Positions 8,022-16,103 of a stretch of 29,739 nt of DNA are shown in pieces. This stretch comes from Euryarchaeota archaeon UBA24 (GTDB lineage Archaea; Halobacteriota; Halobacteria; Halobacteriales; Hikarchaeaceae), in the NCBI GenBank assembly GCA_002503845.1, contig DASO01000002.1, positions 1-29,739 on the forward strand, written 5' to 3'. Within the stretch, counting starts at the first letter, position 1; every line of letters starts with the position of its first letter. Below the pieces are notes generated by a model, which ran no database searches, was not told the DNA's origin, and saw only the letters and a list, made by a program, of their open reading frames with translations. The position numbers and the translations under genes are program-made.

Positions 8022-9251
8022 ATGGAAAAAACACTGGAGAGTTGGTTGGAATTAATATTTGGAAAGGGCGGCACGGTGTTTTTGGATAAAGAAATGCAGG
8101 TTGTCATGCTTGCTGCTGCCGTGGGGATGGCAGGTGTATATATCGTAAGTCCAATTGCTGCAGATGTTACCTTGGTGTTTGAGATGCCACTAGTGAGAGC
8201 GGGGGAGCTCATAACTGCATATACGGCACCCTCCATTATTCTTGTTCCATTGATGGGGATGTTGTCGGATAGAATTGGACGGCGTCGAGTCATAGTATTT
8301 GGATTTATTGTTTTTGGTGTTGCAGGGGGTACTATAGGATTTGTAAATGAGTTTTCTACAGTTCTTATTTTGCGAGTGATACAGGGGATGGGTTTTGCTG
8401 CATTAATGCCAGTAAGTGTGGCAATGATAGGGGATTATTACGCAGATATTCAGGAAGCAACAGCACAAGGTGTGCGGATAGTGGGGATGCAATCTGTGGC
8501 ACTTGTAGCTCCATTGGTTGCAAGTGGCCTATTGATAGCTTCATGGAGAGCTCCGTTTGTTCTATATTTTGTTGCTATTTTTGCGGCCCTATGGACTTGG
8601 AGAATATTACCACCAGATATCGAAGTTATGCAGGAGTTGAGGAGTGGCTACATATCTAAATTGTACAAATCTCTCGTCAGGTTGGACATAGCCGCAGTAA
8701 GTGTTTCATTTGTCATTCGGTTTATGATGTCCTTTGCATTTTTTGCATACGTTTCATTGTTGGTTTTAGAAAAGTTCCAATATGGAGCGTTCGAGGCAGG
8801 GGTGATTGTTACAAGTTACGGTGTCTTAACACTTATCGGGGCGGCTCAATCGGGTCGCTTAATGGCTAGATTTGATCCATTAGTTTTGCTGGGGATTAGT
8901 TTACTCGCGACAGGGGTGGGATTGGCGATGATAGGTGCATCTAGTTCATTTATTGTGTTGATGCTTGCGTTGGTTATTTTTTCAGCAGGTGCGAGTGTAA
9001 GTGCGCCTATTCAGAAAAGTCTCATGGTGCAATTTTCACCTCCAGAACTTAGAGGGGGAACTATTTCTGCCGCAATGGCTGCTCAAAGTTTCGGCCAGGC
9101 AGCAGGTCCATTTTTGATGGGGTTTTTACTTTATCGAGGTACGGTTTCAATTACTTTTGTGAGAATTGGACTTGTTCTAGGAGGGATCGGTCTGATTCTT
9201 GCGGTTATTATTCGTTTTGCGAGAAGTAGACGGACTTCTCTATTTATTTAA
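8022..9251 (+). CDS. MFS family transporter
   Basis: A 409-residue membrane protein of the major facilitator superfamily with about 12 predicted transmembrane segments. The hallmark loop motif between TM2 and TM3 is GMLSDRIGRRRV, and a GMGFAALMPVSVAMIGDYY stretch follows in the TM4/5 region. MFS proteins move small solutes by ion-coupled symport, antiport or uniport. The substrate cannot be read from the sequence. It resembles the second MFS protein at 14746-16032 in motif arrangement. It diverges from endA, and its last codons overlap the aconitase promoter. No co-transcribed catabolic partner is evident. The start is supported by a TATA-like box 26 nt upstream. Confidence 0.93.
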   Translation: MEKTLESWLELIFGKGGTVFLDKEMQVVMLAAAVGMAGVYIVSPIAADVTLVFEMPLVRAGELITAYTAPSIILVPLMGMLSDRIGRRRVIVFGFIVFGVAGGTIGFVNEFSTVLILRVIQGMGFAALMPVSVAMIGDYYADIQEATAQGVRIVGMQSVALVAPLVASGLLIASWRAPFVLYFVAIFAALWTWRILPPDIEVMQELRSGYISKLYKSLVRLDIAAVSVSFVIRFMMSFAFFAYVSLLVLEKFQYGAFEAGVIVTSYGVLTLIGAAQSGRLMARFDPLVLLGISLLATGVGLAMIGASSSFIVLMLALVIFSAGASVSAPIQKSLMVQFSPPELRGGTISAAMAAQSFGQAAGPFLMGFLLYRGTVSITFVRIGLVLGGIGLILAVIIRFARSRRTSLFI

Positions 9252-9252
9252 A
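9243..9252 (+). promoter_or_regulatory. aconitase TATA box on MFS stop codon
   Basis: TTTATTTAAA covers the last codons and stop of the MFS gene and is centred 27 nt before the ATG at 9274. This predicts a leaderless aconitase mRNA and supports that start codon. Confidence 0.5.
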
Positions 9253-9273
9253 GTACCTATGCGTAGGGTCTCC

Positions 9274-11949
9274 ATGGAAAAACTAAATCCTCCACCCGCA
9301 ATACGAGATTTTGAATTCGAGGGGGATGTGTATAAGATAGCATCCTTGAAAGCATTGGAACAAGATGGTCTTTGTAAATTAAATAGCCTTCCAGTTAGCA
9401 TTCGAATTCTACTTGAGGCTGTTTTGCGGAATGTGGATGAGGAGATAATAACTTTCGAAGATGTTAAACATGCGGCGTCGTGGGCGCCTGAAACTCCAGA
9501 CGTGGAAGTTCCATTTAGTCCATCTAGAGTTGTGTTGCAGGATCTAACAGGAGTGCCTGCAGTTGTGGATTTAGCAGCGCTTAGATCGGCTGCTCATAGA
9601 GCGGGGAAAGATCCTTCAATTGTGGAACCTGCAGTTCCATGTGATTTGGTAATTGACCATAGTGTCCAGGTGGATTTCTTTGGATCGGAAGATGCGTACG
9701 AACGTAATGTTGAGATGGAGTATAAAAGAAATGGTGAACGGTATCGTGCTCTTAAATGGGCGCAGCAAGCATTTTCTAGTTTTAGAGTAGTACCTCCTGG
9801 AACGGGGATTGTACATCAAGTGAATTTAGAATATCTTGGGCAAGTTGTTCACTCACGTTTGGTGGGAGAGGATCAGTGGCTACTTCCAGATACACTTGTG
9901 GGAACTGATAGTCACACGCCTATGATTGGGGGAATTGGAGTAGTAGGATGGGGAGTGGGAGGAATTGAAGCAGAAGCTGCAATGTTAGGACAGCCCATAA
10001 CCATGACACTTCCAGAGGTTGTTGGAGTTAAATTAACGGGCGAATTGCCACAAGGAGCTACAGCGACAGATTTGGTTCTGTATATAGTAGAAATTTTAAG
10101 AGGTGTGGGCGTGGTGGATAGATTTGTAGAATTCTTTGGTCCAGCTGTCAAGACGTTGTCAGTTCCAGATAGGGCCACTATTTCGAATATGGCTCCAGAA
10201 CAAGGGTCCACTATTAGCGTATTTCCAGTGGACGACGTGACGCTAGAATACCTTCGGTTAACGGGGAGGGATGAAAAGCATATTCGATTAGTCGAGGCAT
10301 ATCTAAAAGAGCAGGGATTATTTGGAGAGCAAGAGCCGGAATATACAGAAATTGTGGAGCTAGATTTATCAACAATAGAACCTAGCCTAGCCGGACCAAA
10401 ACGTCCGCAAGATAGGGTGTTGTTGAATGAGATGAGGAATCACTTCGAAGATTTACTTGAATCTGAAGTTGGGGAAAAAGAGACATCAAAAGAAATTTTG
10501 GTTGAGTTAGAAGGAGAACGGAGTTCTTCAATTGGACATGGTAGCGTCGTGGTAAGTGCAATTACTAGTTGTACAAATACGTCGAATCCAACGGTCATGG
10601 TAGCGGCGGGACTTCTGGCTCAAAGGGCTGTGGAATTGGGTCTCGAAATACCACCTCATGTCAAAACTAGTCTAGCTCCAGGTAGCAAAGTTGTCACAGA
10701 ATATCTGAAAGAATCGGGTTTGCTCGTTCCGCTCGAAGAATTAGGTTATCATATTGTGGGATATGGGTGTACAACATGTATTGGGAACGCGGGTCCCCTG
10801 CCCGAAAGTTTAGAAGGGGCCATTGACGCGAATGGTTTGTGGACAACGAGTGTTTTGAGTGGTAATAGAAATTTTGAAGCGCGAATTCATCCGAAAATTA
10901 GGGCAAATTATCTTGCTAGTCCCCCTCTTGTTGTGGCGTATGGTCTTGCAGGTAGAATGGACATCAACTTAGAAACAGAACCACTGGGAGAAGATCGAGA
11001 GGGGAATCCAGTTTATTTAGCGGATATCTGGCCTAGTAACGAAGAAATAAACAAGACTGTGAGTGAAAATTTAGATCCTTCTATGTTCCAACAGAAATAT
11101 TCAGAGGTATTCCTGGGAGATGAAAAATGGGAACAGCTCTCTGCACCAAAAGGAATGAATTATGAGTGGGATTCTGAATCTACATATATTCGAGAACCTC
11201 CATTTTTCCAAGACTTTTCTTCAGATCCCCCAGGTACAGAAGATATAAAGAACGCGCGTTGTTTGTTGGTATTAGGAGATACTGTTACGACAGATCACAT
11301 TAGTCCAGCAGGTCCATTTGGGGGTAGTGTCCCTGCGGGTATTTGGCTTTCAGATCAGGGTTTGTCTCCATATGAATTTAACACATATGGATCGCGACGG
11401 GGGAATCATGAGGTAATGATGAGAGGCACATTTGCTAATGTCAGAATTAAGAATGAATTGGTCCCAGGGACAGAGGGTGGTTACACATTAGATTTTATTT
11501 CTCAAGAGGTTTCAAGTGTCTATGATGCTAGTAGACACTATCACGAAGAAGGAATTCCACTTATTGTTCTTGCAGGGAAAGAATTTGGAGCAGGCTCTAG
11601 TCGAGATTGGGCGGCGAAGGGATCAGATCTCTTGGGAATACGCGCGACAATTGCAGAAAGTTATGAAAGGATATTTAGAGATAATTTAGTAGGAATGGGA
11701 GTGCTCCCACTTCAATTTGAAAAAGGAGAATCGCGAATGGAACTGGGCCTTGATGGATCAGAAAAGTATGATATAGTAGGACTAGAATCGGGGGTAGCTG
11801 TTGGTCAAAGATTAAAAGTCATTGCTGAGAAAGAGGATGGAAATAAAGTAGAATTTTCAGTTGTAGCCCAAGTGAATACACCCGCTGCGGTGAAATACAT
11901 CGAACATGGTGGAATTTTAAATTATGTTCTTAGGAGACTTCTTGCATAA
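9274..11949 (+). CDS. acnA: aconitate hydratase (AcnA/IRP1 type)
   Basis: Isomerises citrate and isocitrate in the TCA cycle using a [4Fe-4S] cluster. With the start used here the protein is 891 residues, the usual AcnA length. Cluster cysteines are Cys433 in SAITSCTNTSNP and Cys499/Cys502 in GYGCTTCIGNAGPL. The early LVGTDSHTPMIGG block and the C-terminal swivel domain with GKEFGAGSSRDWAAKG are intact. I chose the ATG at 9274 (MEKLNPPPAIRDF) because the protein reads like AcnA from there and a TATA-like box lies 27 nt upstream. The ATG at 9259 or a start inside the MFS gene at 9199 would add unrelated residues. It follows the MFS gene by 22 bp but probably has its own promoter. Confidence 0.96.
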   Translation: MEKLNPPPAIRDFEFEGDVYKIASLKALEQDGLCKLNSLPVSIRILLEAVLRNVDEEIITFEDVKHAASWAPETPDVEVPFSPSRVVLQDLTGVPAVVDLAALRSAAHRAGKDPSIVEPAVPCDLVIDHSVQVDFFGSEDAYERNVEMEYKRNGERYRALKWAQQAFSSFRVVPPGTGIVHQVNLEYLGQVVHSRLVGEDQWLLPDTLVGTDSHTPMIGGIGVVGWGVGGIEAEAAMLGQPITMTLPEVVGVKLTGELPQGATATDLVLYIVEILRGVGVVDRFVEFFGPAVKTLSVPDRATISNMAPEQGSTISVFPVDDVTLEYLRLTGRDEKHIRLVEAYLKEQGLFGEQEPEYTEIVELDLSTIEPSLAGPKRPQDRVLLNEMRNHFEDLLESEVGEKETSKEILVELEGERSSSIGHGSVVVSAITSCTNTSNPTVMVAAGLLAQRAVELGLEIPPHVKTSLAPGSKVVTEYLKESGLLVPLEELGYHIVGYGCTTCIGNAGPLPESLEGAIDANGLWTTSVLSGNRNFEARIHPKIRANYLASPPLVVAYGLAGRMDINLETEPLGEDREGNPVYLADIWPSNEEINKTVSENLDPSMFQQKYSEVFLGDEKWEQLSAPKGMNYEWDSESTYIREPPFFQDFSSDPPGTEDIKNARCLLVLGDTVTTDHISPAGPFGGSVPAGIWLSDQGLSPYEFNTYGSRRGNHEVMMRGTFANVRIKNELVPGTEGGYTLDFISQEVSSVYDASRHYHEEGIPLIVLAGKEFGAGSSRDWAAKGSDLLGIRATIAESYERIFRDNLVGMGVLPLQFEKGESRMELGLDGSEKYDIVGLESGVAVGQRLKVIAEKEDGNKVEFSVVAQVNTPAAVKYIEHGGILNYVLRRLLA

Positions 11950-11975
11950 GAGTTGGGTAGGATAGGAAAAGGGAA

Positions 11976-12869
11976 TTAAATAGCTCTATTGGTGGTTCCA
12001 GCAAGTAGTTCTAATATTTGTAAAACTCCAGAATTTCCATCTTTTCCCATGCCATTTTCAACCATGGATTTGTATAATTCATGTGCTACCATAGTCTGAG
12101 GCATGGGGGAGCCAAATTCCCTTCCAGAGTCGACTGCAATGCAGAGATCTTTATATTGGTATTCGGCGAAAAATCCCGGAGTGAAATCTCCCTTGATCAT
12201 GTCAGGGGCACGGTTTGTAAGTGTCCAACAGCTAGCTGCACCCTGTGAAATTGCAGAAACGACAGAATCTAAATCTGCCCCAGCTTTTTTTGCGAGAAGT
12301 ACCGCTTCGCTGACACCGACCATCTGGGATGCAACGATTATTTGATTACATGCTTTAGCTATTTGTCCCGCACCACTCTTTCCACAATAGGTTATTGTAG
12401 TTCCCATTGATTTGAAAACATCCATATGTTGACTTAAGAGGTCGGAATCCCCACCTACCATGATAGAGAGAGAACCATTAATTGCACCTTCTTCGCCTCC
12501 AGAAATAGGAGCATCAAGTAGAGAGACACCAGAATTGGTGAGTTTTTCTGCGATTTCTACAGTGGTCTTGGGAGATATGGTAGAACAATCTATGAGTGTA
12601 CTTCCATTTTGAAATCCTTCTAATAGGCCTCCCTTTTGGAAAATTACATCAGAGACTGATTGTGAATTGGGTAAACAAGTGATAACTATTTGTGCATTTT
12701 CTGCGACTTCTTTTATTGTTTTTGCGGGCGTTCCTCCGGCTTTAGCGAATTCTTGTAATCTAGGTTTGGATCGATTATAGCCGATTACAGAATATCCTGA
12801 ATTTAATAGATTTTTTGCCATAGGGAGACCCATTATCCCTAAACCAACGAATCCAATTGATTGTGTCAT
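11976..12869 (-). CDS. NAD(P)-dependent beta-hydroxyacid dehydrogenase (3-hydroxyisobutyrate dehydrogenase / tartronate semialdehyde reductase family)
   Basis: A 297-residue member of the GarR/MmsB family, which interconverts small beta-hydroxyacids and semialdehydes. The Rossmann motif GFVGLGIMG is at residues 6-14, the substrate loop DAPISGGEEGAING at 119-132, and the conserved GAGQIAKACNQIIVA segment places the catalytic lysine at 172. The protein is full length. Substrate (2-hydroxy-3-oxopropionate, 3-hydroxyisobutyrate or similar) cannot be assigned from sequence. It is convergent with aconitase and divergent from an SDR that could act in the same catabolic route. That link is inference only. 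A TATA-like box 24 nt upstream predicts a leaderless message. Confidence 0.92.
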   Translation of the reverse strand: MTQSIGFVGLGIMGLPMAKNLLNSGYSVIGYNRSKPRLQEFAKAGGTPAKTIKEVAENAQIVITCLPNSQSVSDVIFQKGGLLEGFQNGSTLIDCSTISPKTTVEIAEKLTNSGVSLLDAPISGGEEGAINGSLSIMVGGDSDLLSQHMDVFKSMGTTITYCGKSGAGQIAKACNQIIVASQMVGVSEAVLLAKKAGADLDSVVSAISQGAASCWTLTNRAPDMIKGDFTPGFFAEYQYKDLCIAVDSGREFGSPMPQTMVAHELYKSMVENGMGKDGNSGVLQILELLAGTTNRAI

Positions 12870-12886
12870 AGTGTATAACCTGTCTC

Positions 12887-12898
12887 AAAACATAAAAG
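12887..12898. promoter_or_regulatory. shared TATA-like box between divergent dehydrogenase genes
   Basis: AAAACATAAAAG lies in the 76-bp gap. On the minus strand (CTTTTATGTTTT) it predicts initiation at about 12867, on the ATG of the hydroxyacid dehydrogenase. On the plus strand it predicts initiation near 12920, a leader of about 25 nt before the SDR. Confidence 0.4.
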
Positions 12899-12945
12899 CA
12901 TCCTCTGTCGCAATTGTTACGTGAGTTCCTTGCAGAGAGAATTGT

Positions 12946-13701
12946 ATGAAGCTTGTGAATAAGGTAATTATTGTGACAGGTGCTGCTGCAGGATTGGGAG
13001 AAGCTATGTCCGTGGGTTTTGTTAAAGAAGGAGCAACCGTAATTTGTGGAGATATAGATAGGAAAGAACTGGAAAAATCAGTAGAAAAAATTGAGGGAGG
13101 GGGAGAAGCAATTCCCGTTGTTGCCGATGTGGGGAATGAAAATGATGTGGAACGTTTAATTAAAATATCGGAGGAATTTGGGGGGGCGGATGTTCTAGTT
13201 AACAATGCAGGCGTGAAGCAATTGACACTAGTGGGTGAAGAATACTCAGTTGCGGAAGTTCCTCTTGAATTATGGGATGAAGTGATAAACACCAATTTGC
13301 GCGGATGTTTCTTATGTACTAGAGCTGTGCTTCCAAGTATGTTAAATAGAAAAAGTGGAAGAATAATTCACGTCACATCAGGACATGGTAAAAAAGGAAG
13401 AGTCAAAAGAAGTCCGTATGTTTCGTCTAAGTTTGGGGCAGAGGGTTTTCATTGGACATTGTCCTTGGAACTGAAGAACACTCCCGTGGATTCATTGGTA
13501 TTTACACCTCCCCCTGGAGGGGTTAGAACCAGCGAAGCTGCTTTTGTGGAAGATCCTTTGAAGAATATGAATCACGACCCGGATGTGATTATAAAACCGA
13601 TGGTTAAACTCGCAAGTGGAGAAGGAAGAAATGGTGGAAGGTACAGGGGGAAGGGAGATGGAGAGGGGTATGAAGAAACAGACTATATTTTTGAAAATTA
13701 A
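12946..13701 (+). CDS. short-chain dehydrogenase/reductase (SDR)
   Basis: A 251-residue classical SDR oxidoreductase. Visible motifs are the cofactor loop TGAAAGLG (residues 11-18), the acidic DID after strand beta2 (suggesting NAD preference), NNAG in VLVNNAGVK, a serine in IIHVTSGHGKKG, and the active-site YVSSK. The segment after the active site, TPPPGGVRTS, replaces the usual PG..T element. The last 30 or so residues are glycine- and charge-rich (GEGRNGGRYRGKGDGEG), less typical of the family. Substrate is unknown. Its stop overlaps the convergent mvaD stop in a shared TTAA. Confidence 0.93.
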   Translation: MKLVNKVIIVTGAAAGLGEAMSVGFVKEGATVICGDIDRKELEKSVEKIEGGGEAIPVVADVGNENDVERLIKISEEFGGADVLVNNAGVKQLTLVGEEYSVAEVPLELWDEVINTNLRGCFLCTRAVLPSMLNRKSGRIIHVTSGHGKKGRVKRSPYVSSKFGAEGFHWTLSLELKNTPVDSLVFTPPPGGVRTSEAAFVEDPLKNMNHDPDVIIKPMVKLASGEGRNGGRYRGKGDGEGYEETDYIFEN

Positions 13702-14669
13702 AACAGATCTTCTTTGCTATCTAAGAGGGTTGCAGGACCCCCCATGTGCCATGTTTTTGTCTCGATTCCCAGATCGGATATAGAATCTGAGATTTGAGAA
13801 ACATATTTTTCCCTCGTATTGATATAAACTGTTGCACCAGTATCAGTTGAAAAATATGCATCTGAACCTTCTTCTCTCAAGGCGCGGATATTTTCAAAAA
13901 TCGATAGGGTTTCTGGCTTCCAGTAAATCCATCCTTTTGGGCCTGTCATGGTAGTTGCTGCCAAGGAAATAGAATCTAATTCTGCAAGTGAGAAGATACC
14001 ATCAAAATCTCCGATTTCTATTGCATCTAGTGCGTTGAATATTTGAGATTCTGCATGTTTTACTCTTGCTTGAAACATGTGACTTTCAGTGGCTTCTGCG
14101 TGGGCAGATTCTGTTTCTTTATGGGCAGGAACAATTGCGACAATGATTCGATAATCATCAGAGAAACCATCTTCAATTTGGTATGATTTACATTCAAGAT
14201 CGTTTTCACTTGAACGTAAGATGGAAAATCCTCCGGTCACAGAACGTGCTGCAGAACTGGACCCACGTCTGGCGATAGTAGAAATTTCTTCCAAAGAAAG
14301 ATCTAGATTGGCTGCTGATGACAAAGCCAAAGCTGCTGCTGCAAAACCAGATGAAGAAGATCCAAGTCCTATATTAGAAGGAAATGAATTTGTACTTTCA
14401 AGTTTTACATGGTGAGAAATGTCGCCCAATTCGCGTACCCGGTCTACAACTGCTTTTACACGTTCAGCTGATCGCCCTTGGAGATTTTTTCCGTCGATGG
14501 AATATTGATCTGATTTTAGAGTGGAATCAAATTCCACGGTAGTAGTAGTACTACTCGGGGCTGTGCAAACGCTAATGCTATCGTGGAAAGGAAGCCGGAG
14601 TATAGGGTCTTGCATTCCATGATATTTTATGAGTCCTTGGATGGGATGGGCTCTTGCGGTCGCCTTCAT
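13698..14669 (-). CDS. mvaD: (di)phosphomevalonate decarboxylase
   Basis: A 323-residue GHMP-superfamily enzyme that decarboxylates phosphorylated mevalonate, supplying isopentenyl units for archaeal membrane lipids. The family is recognised from the N-terminal KATARAHPIQGLIKYHG, the ATP-binding SNIGLGSSSSGFAAAA (99-114) and the C-terminal DTGATVYINT strand. In Haloferax volcanii the homologue acts on 5-phosphomevalonate, feeding isopentenyl-phosphate kinase. The SSNIGLGSSSSG motif here resembles that haloarchaeal type, so phosphomevalonate is the more likely substrate. This is inference. The ATG at 14669 is preceded by a TTAAGTT-like box about 27 nt upstream. Convergent with the SDR gene, sharing four bases. 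Confidence 0.93.
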   Translation of the reverse strand: MKATARAHPIQGLIKYHGMQDPILRLPFHDSISVCTAPSSTTTTVEFDSTLKSDQYSIDGKNLQGRSAERVKAVVDRVRELGDISHHVKLESTNSFPSNIGLGSSSSGFAAAALALSSAANLDLSLEEISTIARRGSSSAARSVTGGFSILRSSENDLECKSYQIEDGFSDDYRIIVAIVPAHKETESAHAEATESHMFQARVKHAESQIFNALDAIEIGDFDGIFSLAELDSISLAATTMTGPKGWIYWKPETLSIFENIRALREEGSDAYFSTDTGATVYINTREKYVSQISDSISDLGIETKTWHMGGPATLLDSKEDLF

Positions 14670-14745
14670 GGAATGAGGCGTGCGTGTGATGAACTTAACA
14701 CTCTCGATATTTGACAGGAGGGAATAGTGAGGGGGTTTGAGCTAA

Positions 14746-16032
14746 TTAAGAGGGAGAATTTATTTTTTTGATTGCCCAAGAAAGGGTGATTAATACTGCT
14801 AGTATAACACCGGCAAGAGTGCCCAACAGTCCTGTGATGATAAATCCTTGGTCGGGCCCCACTATGGTTGCAGGATCCAAGTTTAAAATGGGGATACGAG
14901 ATAGGGGAATGAATAATTCAGGGTGGGTAGCAACATAAAGGAAGAATAAAGGGGATATTGTTTTTCCTAGATTTCGGATCCAAGATCCAATTGAAACTAT
15001 CCCAGCCCTGATGTCTCGAGAAGTATTTTGGGTCAGTAGGCTAGTTTCCAGACCTGCTGCGAATCCTTCCATTATACCATAAAGAAGGCCAACAAGTAAG
15101 AAAGAAATGAGAGAAGTTGCGAGACTGAAACCAATTGAAACTATTCCTATAAAAATCATACCGGCCAAAACTATATATTTGATCTCGAATCTGCTATTTG
15201 CTAGACGCTTGACTTGGGTGGCTACTGCCGCGAGTCCTAAACTCATCATGCTGAAAACGAGTCCAGCCTCTCCGGAAGACATACCGTATTTTAATACCAT
15301 CAATGGTAAGAATGTGTAGACACCGTATTTGATGAAAAATCTCATGAAAACTACGGCATAGGAGATTACGACAGACCAATTAAACAGGGCCTTCCACAAT
15401 GAATAGAAATAGACAAAAGAAGTTGTACGCGGTTCTTTTTCTTCAGTTCCCATTTCGGGCATATATTTGAGAGTATATAATCCAGCAGGTATGGCTATGA
15501 AGAAAAACAAGAAAGGTAAATTCCAAGCTATCCCCCCCAAGAGACCTCCTACGACTGGGTAGAAAAATTTGGCTATGTTTATAGAAACCACTCGCAAACC
15601 TTGAGCTCCAACTTCAAGATCAGTTTGTTTGGAAAACATGTCTCCAATTATAGTGCCGGACATGGGCATGATTCCACTGACTCCAATTCCTTGTGCAAAT
15701 CGTAACAAGAGTATTGTTTGCATATTATCTGTGAAAAAGATAGCAGTCCCACAGACACCAAAAAGTAATAGAGAAACTGCAAGGACTATTTTCCTTTGGA
15801 AACGGTCAGCGATGAAACCCCAGAGAGGTATGAAAATAAGAGCGGGAAATGTGAACCATGCGATCATGTTTGCCATATCCATTTCGGTCATTCCTATTTC
15901 TAGAAACATCAGGGGAAAGACGGGTGAGATAAACGTCACACCCATCATGGAAAGGGCACTTACACCGTAAAGAAAAGAAGCGGTTCGCTCGAGTTCTGGT
16001 CTATCTTTAAAAGAAGTTGGGAGAAGGGACAT
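14746..16032 (-). CDS. MFS family transporter (second)
   Basis: A 428-residue major facilitator protein with about 12 membrane spans. The TM2-3 loop motif is GFIADRFQRK, and a GIGVSGIMPMSGTIIGDMF block follows, arranged as in the MFS protein at 8022-9251, so the two may be paralogues. A predicted extended loop near residues 370-395 (ATHPELFIPLSRIPILNLD) lies between late membrane segments. Substrate is unknown. It lies 71 bp after the GGT-like gene on the same strand but has a candidate promoter of its own. Uptake or export of a peptide, amino-acid derivative or drug would be typical, but the sequence does not decide. Confidence 0.92.
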   Translation of the reverse strand: MSLLPTSFKDRPELERTASFLYGVSALSMMGVTFISPVFPLMFLEIGMTEMDMANMIAWFTFPALIFIPLWGFIADRFQRKIVLAVSLLLFGVCGTAIFFTDNMQTILLLRFAQGIGVSGIMPMSGTIIGDMFSKQTDLEVGAQGLRVVSINIAKFFYPVVGGLLGGIAWNLPFLFFFIAIPAGLYTLKYMPEMGTEEKEPRTTSFVYFYSLWKALFNWSVVISYAVVFMRFFIKYGVYTFLPLMVLKYGMSSGEAGLVFSMMSLGLAAVATQVKRLANSRFEIKYIVLAGMIFIGIVSIGFSLATSLISFLLVGLLYGIMEGFAAGLETSLLTQNTSRDIRAGIVSIGSWIRNLGKTISPLFFLYVATHPELFIPLSRIPILNLDPATIVGPDQGFIITGLLGTLAGVILAVLITLSWAIKKINSPS

Positions 16033-16047
16033 TTCAGGAAACTTTAT

Positions 16048-16060
16048 CGATTATTTTAGG
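16048..16060 (-). promoter_or_regulatory. TATA-like box upstream of second MFS gene
   Basis: The minus strand reads CCTAAAATAATCG, centred about 22 nt before the ATG at 16032. This suggests a nearly leaderless transcript separate from the GGT-like gene. Confidence 0.35.
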
Positions 16061-16103
16061 AATGGCAAGTGTTTAAACTGGAGCAATGATGGATAAAATC
16101 GAA

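Noticed and set aside
9912..10211. Minus-strand 99-codon frame in aconitase
   Set aside because: It is antisense to the conserved TDSHT region of aconitase and low in complexity.
12885..13295. Minus-strand 136-codon Ser/Thr-rich frame
   Set aside because: It is antisense to the well-supported SDR gene; the Ser/Thr composition reflects that gene's codons.
15629..15970. Plus-strand 113-codon frame
   Set aside because: It is antisense to the second MFS gene; the pattern is explained by its membrane codons.
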